From: an uncultured Dialister sp.
GTDB taxonomy: Bacteria; Bacillota; Negativicutes; Veillonellales; Dialisteraceae
NCBI GenBank assembly: GCA_900547785.1
Contig: URIB01000002.1
Coordinates: 124,001-188,000, forward strand
Direction of reading: 5' to 3'
Length of the DNA: 64,000 nt
The position numbers and the translations under genes are program-made. Below, piece by piece: positions 17,590-25,112 of this stretch (its first letter is position 1; each line of letters opens with the position of its first letter). The notes below the pieces were generated by a model. It made no database searches, was not told the origin of the DNA, and saw only the letters and a list, made by a program, of their open reading frames with translations.

Positions 17590-18623
17590 CAGAATCCTCC
17601 GTAATACTCATCCCCGCGACTTACGAGGAGCGACAAATCCCCAACCCTGTCAATTGCTTTATAACATCCTATCGCCACTACATTTTCAGGCTCCTTAGGA
17701 ATAAAAACCGGTATTCCAATCTGCTTTGAAATCCATTCTGAAAAGTTTGCCAATTGCATAGAATCACCGGTCAACAGCAATCCGTTATGAATCAAATCGT
17801 CCGCCATTTCCGGCGTTAAGTAACAAAACATATCTTTAATCAATTTGACAACCGGCATTATCGCTTTTTGTATGACAGCTTCCAGTTCATGTTCCCCAAC
17901 TTCAACAATGATTTCAACCCCATCTTCCTTTCTTCTGCCCCTTACCGTAATTTTTTCTTCTCCTCCGCGGACAGCAGATGCCCATTCCGACTTCAGTTGT
18001 TCAGCCTGCTCCGGAATGATCATTAAGTGATGTTTTTTTTCTAAAAATTTACAAATTTCTAAGTCAACAGTATGACTGCCAAAAGAAGCACTTTTTTCAT
18101 ATACCGTACCGCCACAAGCATACATACCGCAGTCCGTCATGTTTTCTCCTATAACAACGGATAGTACTGTATCCGGCAAATCAATAACCTGTCCGACCCC
18201 GATTGCTGCCGCTGCCGGCGACGCAATCAGAGATACATTTTGTACTCCTGCATGCCGAGCCGCATCTATTAAAGCATGTTTAACAACCGAACCGAGACCG
18301 CACGGTATGGAAATCATGACATTAGGCCGGCTCACTGATTTTTTAGTCGCTTTATTAATGAAATATCGCAACATTTCTTTCGTTATTTCATAATCCGTCA
18401 TAATGCCGTTCTTTATCGTCCATACCAGATGACAATTTCCTGTTTGAGCGGAATGTATGCGTATTAATGCATCTGTACCGAACCCGGCAATTTCTCCGGT
18501 TTCATCATCAACGGCTGCACAACTCGCTTCTTCTAAAATTATATTTTCTCCTGAACATATACGAATCCGAAACGATCCGATATCAATGCCAAATTTTATT
18601 CCGGCACCATAAAATGCTTTCAT
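17589..18623 (-). CDS. mreB: Divergent MreB-like actin homologue with degenerate nucleotide site
   Basis: 344 residues from the ATG at 18623, which has AAGGAT seven bases upstream. The actin fold is recognisable: phosphate-1 FGIDIGSFRIRI (Asp14), NGIMTDYEITKEMLRYFI (73-90), SRPNVMISIPCGL (98-110) and PAAAAIG (136-142). Several conserved active-site residues are replaced. The phosphate-2 motif DIGGGTT of normal MreB reads VIGENMT near 157-163, the catalytic EEP before MAAAIG reads ASP, and the adenosine motif LTGGG reads LTGDS near 284-288. Position at the head of mreC-mreD supports orthology. I infer a weak or absent ATPase; whether it still forms filaments cannot be told, nor whether a normal MreB exists elsewhere. 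Confidence 0.85.
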   Translation of the reverse strand: MKAFYGAGIKFGIDIGSFRIRICSGENIILEEASCAAVDDETGEIAGFGTDALIRIHSAQTGNCHLVWTIKNGIMTDYEITKEMLRYFINKATKKSVSRPNVMISIPCGLGSVVKHALIDAARHAGVQNVSLIASPAAAAIGVGQVIDLPDTVLSVVIGENMTDCGMYACGGTVYEKSASFGSHTVDLEICKFLEKKHHLMIIPEQAEQLKSEWASAVRGGEEKITVRGRRKEDGVEIIVEVGEHELEAVIQKAIMPVVKLIKDMFCYLTPEMADDLIHNGLLLTGDSMQLANFSEWISKQIGIPVFIPKEPENVVAIGCYKAIDRVGDLSLLVSRGDEYYGGF

Positions 18624-18774
18624 ATTTATTATCCTTGTTATTATCCTTCCTCTGGTTGTGTTTTCCATTGTACCACATATCATGATTTTTCATTGTACGG
18701 CTGTTTCAAAATTATATGAGAACAAAAGTTAATTTATAAATACCAAACACTTTATTTTTCAAATGATTTCCTAA

Positions 18775-18803
18775 TTGACTTGATATTTTTATTGTATTAA
18801 AAT
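18775..18803 (+). promoter_or_regulatory. Sigma-70-type promoter for cbiK
   Basis: TTGACT at 18775-18780, a 17-base spacer and TAAAAT at 18798-18803. Transcription would start near 18810 and leave a leader of about 112 bases before the ATG. Confidence 0.75.
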
Positions 18804-18844
18804 GAATATATCAAAAGCAATTTTTAAATAGCAAGAATAGCAGA

Positions 18845-18903
18845 AGGGAAACTGTTTATTTGCTGTTAAGAATTGCTGTTTTCCCTGTTCTACAGGTTTT
18901 TTT
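18845..18903 (+). promoter_or_regulatory. Possible attenuator: alternative hairpins in the cbiK leader
   Basis: Two stems compete for the same bases. The first pairs AGGGAAA (18845-18851) with TTTCCCT (18880-18886). The second pairs CCTGT (18884-18888) with ACAGG (18892-18896) over a three-base loop and is followed by seven T (18897-18903), the form of an intrinsic terminator. Both use 18884-18886, so forming the first blocks the second. The ribosome site AAGGAG follows at once. This looks like leader attenuation by a metabolite, metal or protein; no known riboswitch class is recognised, and the short terminator stem is a caution. Confidence 0.45.
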
Positions 18904-18921
18904 GTTAAGGAGTGATAGGTC

Positions 18922-19908
18922 ATGAAAAAAAGTATGAAAGCTGTTTTGGCTGCTTCCGTAGCTGCATTTTGCATGTTCGGTTTAGGGATGACTGCAAATG
19001 CTTACGAACTCAGTTCCGAAGTTCAGGATGTCACACCGGCTCTTCGTGAAGCTACTACCATCGGTGTCTGGAGTCACAAAAACCCGATGATGGCAAATGC
19101 AAAAAACAAAGATGCCATTCTTGTTATGACATTTGGTACAACGTTTAGCGATACCCGTGCTAAAACAATTGATGCGGTAAAAGCTGCCATTCAAAAAGCT
19201 CATCCTGATATTCCCGTATTTGAAGCATATACATCGCACATCATTATTGACCGTGTCAAAGCTAATGAAGGCATTCAAAAACTCACTCCCGAACAAGCTT
19301 TTGACAAATTAAAGGCTGAAGGATATACCCGGGTTGCCGTTGTTTCTCTCGATATCATTCCCGGCATAGAATACAGCTACAAATCCATTGTAACCAAAAT
19401 GCAAATGTCCAGATTTAAAGCCATCTCTATGGCTACACCGCTCATGTATTATCAAGGAACGGAAGACGCGCCTGACCAGGTCGTAGATTTCCTCAAAGCA
19501 TTAAAGAGTCAAATGCCGAAAATGGAAAAAACGGATGCCACACTTCTCATGGCTCACGGTACTCCTCACCCCGGCAATGCATACTATGCAGTTATTCAAG
19601 ACCGGATTGAAGAACTCGGCATGGACAACGTATTCGTTTATTCCGTTGAAGGTCGTCCTAATTTAGAAGATGTCATTCCTAAACTGAAAGCGAACGGTAT
19701 TAAACATGTGACATTGATGCCGATTATGATGGTAGCTGGTGATCATGCTAATAATGATATGGCCGGTGACGAACCTGACAGCCATAAGAGCATTCTTATG
19801 AAAGAAGGTATCAGTGTAGATGCCTATATCCACGGTTTAGGCGAAAATAAAGAAATTCGCGATATTTATGTAGAAAGAGCGAATGAAGCTGTTGACGCTT
19901 TGAATTAA
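18922..19908 (+). CDS. cbiK: Exported CbiK-type sirohydrochlorin cobaltochelatase
   Basis: 328 residues. The N-terminus is a signal peptide: basic MKKSMK, a hydrophobic core, and ANA cleavage after about residue 27. The mature part is a class II chelatase of the CbiK family. His212 (MAHGTPHPG), Glu243 (SVEGRPN) and His275 (AGDHANND) match the spacing of the metal-ligand triad known in CbiK. CbiK inserts cobalt into sirohydrochlorin at the start of anaerobic B12 synthesis; exported forms are known in Desulfovibrio, where a haem or metal transport role has been proposed. Here it precedes a binding lipoprotein, so periplasmic tetrapyrrole or metal handling is plausible. No cytoplasmic copy is in the window. 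AAGGAG precedes the ATG. Confidence 0.9.
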   Translation: MKKSMKAVLAASVAAFCMFGLGMTANAYELSSEVQDVTPALREATTIGVWSHKNPMMANAKNKDAILVMTFGTTFSDTRAKTIDAVKAAIQKAHPDIPVFEAYTSHIIIDRVKANEGIQKLTPEQAFDKLKAEGYTRVAVVSLDIIPGIEYSYKSIVTKMQMSRFKAISMATPLMYYQGTEDAPDQVVDFLKALKSQMPKMEKTDATLLMAHGTPHPGNAYYAVIQDRIEELGMDNVFVYSVEGRPNLEDVIPKLKANGIKHVTLMPIMMVAGDHANNDMAGDEPDSHKSILMKEGISVDAYIHGLGENKEIRDIYVERANEAVDALN

Positions 19909-19942
19909 TATCATAAACAGTACTTCGAAATAGACTTTTTAC

Positions 19943-19983
19943 AGAAAAGCTTCTGCGTTATTCTATGATGCAGGAGCTTTTCT
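19943..19983 (+). terminator. Long hairpin between cbiK and the binding-protein gene
   Basis: Arms 19943-19956 and 19970-19983 form 14 pairs with one G-U and a 13-base loop. There is a short run of T inside the 3' arm but no tail after it, and the next gene's ribosome site follows within about 15 bases. It could be a partial terminator or a processing/stability element that sets the chelatase-to-receptor ratio. Confidence 0.55.
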
Positions 19984-20005
19984 CAAATCCATACAGGAGT
20001 TCTCT

Positions 20006-20932
20006 ATGAAAAAATTTTATGCCCTGCTGCTCTGTGCCGTCTTATGTGTGGCAACTGCCGGTTGCAGCCAATCCAATGAAAAATCATCTTCCGTTTCAAA
20101 CATAACCTATTCATACAAAGAGCAGCAAATTACTTTGCCTATGCCCCCGAAAAAAATCATTACCTTAAGTACTCCTCTCTTGAATATGGCCTATGCTGTA
20201 GGTGGAAATTCTATCGCCCGACCGACCACAAGCAATCCAATTCCTGACGAAGCAAAAAATTTACCTGAACTGGGTCAGGTTTCTCATATAAATATGGAAA
20301 CCTTGGTCGGCTTAAAGCCTGATCTTGTTTTGGGCGAAAAAGGGCAAAACACCAAATTTGAATCGTTATTGCAAAGTAACAATATTCCCTACTTACTTAT
20401 CAATTATGACGGTATCAATGACAATGTACCGTTAATGAAATTATTGGGAGAAATTTTTAACAAATCGGAAAATGCCGATAAAATTATCAAAAACTATGAA
20501 GACGGGGTCGAAAAAGCAATAAATGAATCTTTGCAATTTACGCCTGTCCGTGTTGCTGTACTTCGGGCAACAGGTAAAGATGTAACTGCAGAAACCCCAA
20601 AAGCTATTTGCGCATCTATGATTGAACAATTACACATGAATAATGTTTTATTAAATCACAAAGATGTTACTTTAGATACAAAAACCGTCCCCTATTCTTT
20701 AGAGCAGTTATCTGCTGATAACCCTGAAATTATTTTCATTGTTACTATGGGAAAATCTAAGGATATTTCAAAAAAAATGGATGAACAAATGAGAAATAAT
20801 CCGGCTTGGTCAAGCTTGGACGCAGTAAAAAATGATCGCGTCTACTTTTTACCATCTGACCTGTTTCTTTTAAACCCCGGCATAAAAACTCCTGAAGCCA
20901 TGAATAAACTTCTTGACCTTGCTTACAGATAA
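20006..20932 (+). CDS. Iron/B12-type ABC transporter substrate-binding lipoprotein
   Basis: 308 residues with a lipoprotein signal; the lipobox ends VATAGC with the acylated cysteine at residue 20. The rest is a helical-backbone receptor of the BtuF/FepB class (peripla_BP_2): ITLSTPLLNMAYAVGG, the INMETLVGLKPDLVLG block and a C-terminal VKNDRVYFLPSDLF block. It would deliver a metal chelate or corrinoid to the FecCD-type permease encoded convergently at 21793-22794. It lies 97 bases after cbiK. The ligand (cobalamin, haem, cobalt chelate or siderophore) cannot be fixed from sequence alone. Confidence 0.87.
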   Translation: MKKFYALLLCAVLCVATAGCSQSNEKSSSVSNITYSYKEQQITLPMPPKKIITLSTPLLNMAYAVGGNSIARPTTSNPIPDEAKNLPELGQVSHINMETLVGLKPDLVLGEKGQNTKFESLLQSNNIPYLLINYDGINDNVPLMKLLGEIFNKSENADKIIKNYEDGVEKAINESLQFTPVRVAVLRATGKDVTAETPKAICASMIEQLHMNNVLLNHKDVTLDTKTVPYSLEQLSADNPEIIFIVTMGKSKDISKKMDEQMRNNPAWSSLDAVKNDRVYFLPSDLFLLNPGIKTPEAMNKLLDLAYR

Positions 20933-20944
20933 TAGACACATACA

Positions 20945-20992
20945 AAAAGAGCCATTATTGATAAAAATGACAAAATCAATAACGGCTCTTTT
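20945..20992. terminator. Bidirectional terminator between convergent transporter genes
   Basis: AAAAGAGCC and TTATTGAT on the left pair with ATCAATAA and GGCTCTTTT on the right with one A-C mismatch and a 12-base A-rich loop. A and T tracts flank it on both strands, so it can end both the plus-strand receptor transcript and the minus-strand ATPase transcript. Confidence 0.85.
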
Positions 20993-21001
20993 ATTTTTTC
21001 T

Positions 21002-21793
21002 TTATTTCGCTTCCAGTAACCCATTAATTGAGATACTGGGTTTTCCTTTTCGTATTTCTATATCGGCATCTACTTCAAATATTTCTGCAATGGCATCTGA
21101 TGTCATGATATCTAATGGTGCTCCGTGGCGTTTTATGGTTCCTTCTTCCAACACAAAAATTTGTGATGAATATCGGATAGCCTGATTAATATCATGAAGT
21201 ACCATAATAACTGTTAATCCCTCTTCCTTATTCAGTTTGGATACCAACTCCAAAATTTCTAATTGGTGGCATATATCCAAATATGTAGTCGGTTCGTCAA
21301 GAATGAGAATCTTGGGTTCTTGTGCCAAAGCCATTGCTATCCATACACGCTGACGTTCTCCGCCGGACAGGCTGGAAGCAATTCTGTCCTTCAGATGAAA
21401 AGTATTTGTTCTTTTCAGGGCACTTTGGATCACTTCCCGATCCCTGTCCGAAACTCCTGTCCACCAATGCTGGTAAGGGTACCTGCCGCAAGCAACCAGT
21501 TCTTCTGCTGTCATATCTTTGGGAATTTCGTGTACTTGCGGTAAAAATGCAACATATCTTGCCATTTCATCATTTTTATACTTTTCAAGTAATTTCCCGG
21601 CAATTTGTATATATCCCGCATCAGGCTTTAAGTTTCCGGTAATGGCTTTTAGCAAAGTAGACTTTCCACATCCGTTGCGACCTAAAAATGTTACTATACT
21701 TCCTTTTTGGATTTCTCCCTTTGCTCCTTTTAAAACCTGATTTTTTCCAAAACTGATGTGGATGTCCGATATTAGAACTTCTAAATCTGCCAC
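21002..21793 (-). CDS. Iron/B12-type ABC transporter ATPase (FepC/BtuD class)
   Basis: 263 residues: Walker A GRNGCGKST near 38-46, the Q-loop FLPQVHEIP, the signature LSGGERQR, Walker B ILILDEPTTYLD and the switch HDINQA. The T-Y-L-D after Walker B and the HDINQAIRYS run are typical of FecE/FepC importers. The start is GTG at 21793 with GGAG six bases upstream, overlapping the permease stop (TAGTG), so the pair is translationally coupled. It powers uptake of an iron- or cobalt-containing ligand, presumably using the receptor encoded convergently. Confidence 0.92.
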   Translation of the reverse strand: MADLEVLISDIHISFGKNQVLKGAKGEIQKGSIVTFLGRNGCGKSTLLKAITGNLKPDAGYIQIAGKLLEKYKNDEMARYVAFLPQVHEIPKDMTAEELVACGRYPYQHWWTGVSDRDREVIQSALKRTNTFHLKDRIASSLSGGERQRVWIAMALAQEPKILILDEPTTYLDICHQLEILELVSKLNKEEGLTVIMVLHDINQAIRYSSQIFVLEEGTIKRHGAPLDIMTSDAIAEIFEVDADIEIRKGKPSISINGLLEAK

Positions 21794-22794
21794 TATGAAC
21801 TCCTTCTCAACAAATATAGAAAAAATGGAGCCCCTAAAAAGGCCATAATAATCCCTGCCGGAATTTCAACCGGGGAAAACAAAATTCTTCCTAATGTATC
21901 ACAAAATACAAGAACACCTGCTCCTAAGATTGCCGACCCGGGTACGACATATTTATAATCTGTTCCAATAATCAGTCTCACTATATGTGGAACTACCAAG
22001 CCCACAAATCCGATTAAACCGGCAATGCTGACCGCCCCGGCTGCCAAAAGAGCTGCAACTGCAGTCATGGAAAATCTCACTTTTTCTACGGGAACACCCA
22101 ATCCTCTGGCTGTTTCATCACCAAGGCTTAAAATTGTCAAGGCCTTACAGCCTGCCAATGCAAAAAGCAATCCCAGAATGGTATATGGAAATAAAGATTC
22201 CACTTGCGGCCAACTTCTGGCTGAAAGTCCGCCAACCATCCAAAGTAATGCGCCTTGCACTTTATCCGAATAAAAGACAAGCAGTGCAGAAATACCACTC
22301 CCCAAGAAAGCACTGACCGCTACCCCGGCTAAAATAATGCGCGTCGGTCTTATTCCATTTTTCCATGCCAAAGCATATACTGCACAGGCGGAAAGCATTG
22401 CCCCGATAAATGCAACCGGCGTCAATAACAAAGAAGCTTCTGGCATAAAAATCAGCATAATAACTCCGGCCAGTCCGGCTCCGCTTGATACCCCGACAAT
22501 TCCCGGATCCGCCAGCGGGTTCTTCATGACTGCTTGGAGTATAGCTCCTGAAACCGCTAAATTGGCACCCACAAGTGACCCTACTATATTTCTTGGAAAA
22601 CGGATATTCCATATTACCATTTCATCTGTTGTTTCTATATTCCCGAAAAGTGTATGAATAATAGTATCTAATGATATATCCGCCGATCCGAATAAAAGAC
22701 TTCCTACCATGGTAAGCATAGTAAACAAAAGAAAAACTGCCATAACAAAAAATCTGAACGTATGACTTTTTCCGGTGTCAAATTCTTTTTCCAA
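21793..22794 (-). CDS. FecCD-family ABC transporter permease
   Basis: A 333-residue inner-membrane subunit with about nine or ten hydrophobic segments. FecCD/BtuC marks are RFPRNIVGSLVGANLAVSG near the N-terminus, NPLADPGIVGVSSGAG and GLIGFVGLVVPHIVRLI, the latter holding the ATPase-coupling loop. The start is read as TTG at 22794 because AGGAGG lies five bases before it and no upstream ATG fits. It is a homodimer in known importers. Its own promoter-like sequence lies upstream, behind the terminator of the cobalamin operon. Confidence 0.92.
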   Translation of the reverse strand: MEKEFDTGKSHTFRFFVMAVFLLFTMLTMVGSLLFGSADISLDTIIHTLFGNIETTDEMVIWNIRFPRNIVGSLVGANLAVSGAILQAVMKNPLADPGIVGVSSGAGLAGVIMLIFMPEASLLLTPVAFIGAMLSACAVYALAWKNGIRPTRIILAGVAVSAFLGSGISALLVFYSDKVQGALLWMVGGLSARSWPQVESLFPYTILGLLFALAGCKALTILSLGDETARGLGVPVEKVRFSMTAVAALLAAGAVSIAGLIGFVGLVVPHIVRLIIGTDYKYVVPGSAILGAGVLVFCDTLGRILFSPVEIPAGIIMAFLGAPFFLYLLRRSS

Positions 22795-22835
22795 AAATTC
22801 CTCCTGCGATATGTTGTAATTAATATATCAATATA

Positions 22836-22865
22836 AATATAGCAAATTTAGCTCTTATCGCTCAA
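22836..22865 (-). promoter_or_regulatory. Probable promoter of the FecCD permease-ATPase pair
   Basis: On the minus strand TTGAGC (22860-22865), an 18-base spacer and TATATT (22836-22841). The leader would be about 36 bases, too short for a cobalamin riboswitch. No B12-box-like sequence is present. Confidence 0.5.
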
Positions 22866-22870
22866 ATAAA

Positions 22871-22912
22871 AAGTAATAGAATGCTAATCCTTATATTATC
22901 ATTCTATTACTT
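22871..22912 (-). terminator. Terminator of the cobalamin operon
   Basis: A 13-base perfect stem (22871-22883 with 22900-22912) and a 16-base loop, followed in the minus direction by a T-rich run. It lies 29 bases after the cbiC stop and separates the cbi operon from the importer genes. Confidence 0.7.
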
Positions 22913-22940
22913 ATATTTAGCGTGTCAAGATACTTATTTC

Positions 22941-23606
22941 TTATAAATTGCTTTTCCCCTGTACATAAAGCATATGGTCTCTTTGTACCAAATTATACAT
23001 CAATGCATTAACTACCGAGGCAACAATGGAACTTCCTCCTTTTGTTCCCCTGACAGTAATAAACGGACAAGGCGATTTTCTGATAAGCTGTTCTTTAGAG
23101 TCAGCCGCTCCCACAAACCCGACAGGGATTCCAATAATAAGTGCCGGCTTAATTCTATCCTCTTCCACCATTCTGATTGCTTCATAAAGAGCAGTCGGTG
23201 CATTGCCTACGGCAATTATGGAGCCATTCAAGTCAGTACCGAAAGAATTCATGGCAGCCATAGAACGAGCAATATTTTTTTCTTTTGCAATTTTTGCAAT
23301 TTCGGGATCTGACACACGGCAATATACATCTCCCCCCAGAGCAGTAAGCGCTCTCTTATTTATACCTGCTTTAACCATATTGACGTCACAATAAATATTA
23401 CATCCTTTTGATAATGCTTCAATTCCTGATGAAACAGCATCTTTACTTGTTTGGATTAAATGCCCATAGTCAACATCACCGGACGCATGAATCATCCGAG
23501 AATAAACTGCAATTTCCTCCGGTGTGAGATCAATATCAGCAATAAACGGATTAATTAAATCCATACTTTTTTCTTCAATTGCACGCGGGTTCTTTATAAA
23601 ATCCAT
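22941..23606 (-). CDS. cbiC: Cobalt-precorrin-8 methylmutase
   Basis: Moves the C11 methyl group of precorrin-8 to C12, giving cobyrinate. 221 residues from the ATG at 23606, which has GGAGG six bases upstream; the longer in-frame reading lies in cbiJ. CbiC/CobH features are the SRMIHASGDVDYG block with the likely catalytic histidine near residue 40, VGNAPTALYEAI near the middle and GIPVGFVGAADSKEQL. It overlaps cbiJ by 32 bases and is the last gene of the operon. Confidence 0.95.
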   Translation of the reverse strand: MDFIKNPRAIEEKSMDLINPFIADIDLTPEEIAVYSRMIHASGDVDYGHLIQTSKDAVSSGIEALSKGCNIYCDVNMVKAGINKRALTALGGDVYCRVSDPEIAKIAKEKNIARSMAAMNSFGTDLNGSIIAVGNAPTALYEAIRMVEEDRIKPALIIGIPVGFVGAADSKEQLIRKSPCPFITVRGTKGGSSIVASVVNALMYNLVQRDHMLYVQGKSNL

Positions 23607-24393
23607 AGTGTTCCTCCATATAATCCAACACATCCTGTTTTGTTGAAAAAACAGGGACATTTCTTAAATTTGCTTTCGGTTTATCAATAACAATCACTGA
23701 TATTCCCGCTTTCATAGCCGCTTTTAATTTAGTATCACTTCCTCCCACTAACCCGCTGTTTTTAGTTACCATCACATCCACTCGATAATCATTAATCATT
23801 GCCAAATTCATCTCATAAGAGAACGGGCCTTGAATGGCTAAAATATTTTTAGCTTTTAATCCCAAGTCTTCACACATTTTTAATACAGATGACACAGGGA
23901 GTACTCTTGCCCAGATTTCTTTTTCCTCGAGCGCTTTATCATGGACAAAAGTGGCTAAAGTTTTAGATCCGGTTGTGAGCAAAATACTCTGTCCTAAATG
24001 TCCTGCCAAATTAGCCGCTTCAAATTCATCCTTTACCTCATAAAGCTTTTCATAATCAGGAAGTTCTATTTCAGCACGTTCATAGCGTACATAATCTATT
24101 CCGGCTTCCATACAGGCATTGTATGCTGTTTCTGAAACAATAGCAGCATAGGGATGACTGGCATCAAGAATCAATGTTACCTTTTTTTCTTTTATAACAT
24201 TAATCATGTCATTTTTTGTAAATCTTCCGACACGGACGTCCAGCCCTTCATGAGATGCCAATATTTTACCGTATTGACTGACAACGGTCATCATGATTTC
24301 CCGCCGCAATTCAAGTGGCTTTTTTATTTCCCTGTCAGCCAGTTCTGCACCGATTTCACGCCCATCCTGCGTTCCTGAAATAATCCAAATCAA
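23575..24393 (-). CDS. cbiJ: Cobalt-precorrin-6A reductase
   Basis: Reduces the corrin macrocycle of precorrin-6A with NAD(P)H. 272 residues of the CbiJ/CobK family: IWIISGTQDGREIG at the N-terminus, LILDASHPYAAIVSETA near 95-110, and VTKNSGLVGGSDTKLKAAM toward the end. The start is TTG at 24393, overlapping the cbiH stop as TTGA, with GGGGG about eight bases upstream. It overlaps cbiC downstream. Confidence 0.92.
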   Translation of the reverse strand: MIWIISGTQDGREIGAELADREIKKPLELRREIMMTVVSQYGKILASHEGLDVRVGRFTKNDMINVIKEKKVTLILDASHPYAAIVSETAYNACMEAGIDYVRYERAEIELPDYEKLYEVKDEFEAANLAGHLGQSILLTTGSKTLATFVHDKALEEKEIWARVLPVSSVLKMCEDLGLKAKNILAIQGPFSYEMNLAMINDYRVDVMVTKNSGLVGGSDTKLKAAMKAGISVIVIDKPKANLRNVPVFSTKQDVLDYMEEHYGFYKEPACN

Positions 24394-25112
24394 ACTTTAT
24401 ACCCCCTTGGCGTTATGATATGTCCGTCCGCCACATAGGAATTACTGTTACCAATTATAACGGTTGACTGCATATCTACATCTTCATTCGGAATCTTTTC
24501 CAGCGAGCTGATGGTCCAATTCATTCCCGGACGACCTGCCTTTCGGACAATGCCAACCGGTGTTTCAGGCTTTCTGTATTCCAATATAATATTCCTGATT
24601 TCATCTAAATAGGTTGCACGTCCACGGCTTTTGGGGTTATATATAGCAATAACAAAATCTCCCTCTGCAGCCAATCTCGCTCTCTTTTTAATCAAATCCC
24701 ACGGAGTCATCAAGTCACTAAGGCTGATTACCGCATAATCATGCATTAACGGTGCCCCTAAAGCGGCCGCCGCTGTATTTGCAGCTGTCAGCCCGGGAAT
24801 CACTTCACAATCCGGTCTTTTTTCTTCAGGAATTTTTTGAATCAACTCCAAAACCAGTCCCGCCATGCCGTATACGCCGGGATCCCCCGATGAAATAACA
24901 GCTACCCGATGACCCTCTACCGCTAAATCCACTGCTTTTTGACAACGATCTACCTCTTGCCTCATTCCATTGCCGACAACTTCTTTTTCAGCAATCATAT
25001 CCCTGATTAAAGAAATATACGTGTTATATCCGACAATAATATCACAAGCCTCTATCGCATGAATCGCCTTTTCGGTCATCTCCTCCTTATGTCCGGGCCC
25101 TATTCCTATCAC
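24390..25112 (-). CDS. cbiH: Cobalt-precorrin-3B C17-methyltransferase
   Basis: SAM-dependent methylation and ring contraction at C17. The start is read as GTG at 25112, which overlaps the cbiG stop as GTGA and has GAGGG seven bases upstream, giving 240 residues and an N-terminus at IGIGPGHKEEMT. A longer reading from an ATG at 25214 adds 34 unconserved residues inside the conserved cbiG C-terminus and is disfavoured, although it also has a weak GGAG. Tetrapyrrole methylase marks: GIGPG, the SSGDPGVYGMAG block and the GLTAANTAAAALGAPL block. Confidence 0.92.
   Translation of the reverse strand: MIGIGPGHKEEMTEKAIHAIEACDIIVGYNTYISLIRDMIAEKEVVGNGMRQEVDRCQKAVDLAVEGHRVAVISSGDPGVYGMAGLVLELIQKIPEEKRPDCEVIPGLTAANTAAAALGAPLMHDYAVISLSDLMTPWDLIKKRARLAAEGDFVIAIYNPKSRGRATYLDEIRNIILEYRKPETPVGIVRKAGRPGMNWTISSLEKIPNEDVDMQSTVIIGNSNSYVADGHIITPRGYKV

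Larger units (their letters stand above)
18624..18921. other. Divergent regulatory region between mreB-like gene and cbiK
   Basis: This 298-base AT-rich spacer drives two opposite operons. On the plus strand it holds a good promoter and a structured leader for the chelatase gene (listed separately). On the minus strand there are -10-like hexamers, TATAAT at 18711-18716 and TACAAT at 18667-18672, neither with a convincing -35, which could serve the shape operon. No coding sequence is supported. Confidence 0.6.

Noticed and set aside
17589..18623. Frameshift or pseudogene explanation for the mreB-like gene
   Set aside because: The frame is open for 344 codons, has a good ribosome site, overlaps mreC properly and keeps the fold's other motifs, so a degenerate but intact protein is the better reading.
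19943..19983. Full terminator between cbiK and the receptor gene
   Set aside because: It has a long stem but no T-tail, and the ribosome site of the next gene follows at once, so it is listed only as a possible partial element.
22795..22940. Riboswitch in front of the FecCD permease
   Set aside because: The region is filled by the cbi-operon terminator, a promoter and a leader of about 36 bases, too short for any large aptamer.
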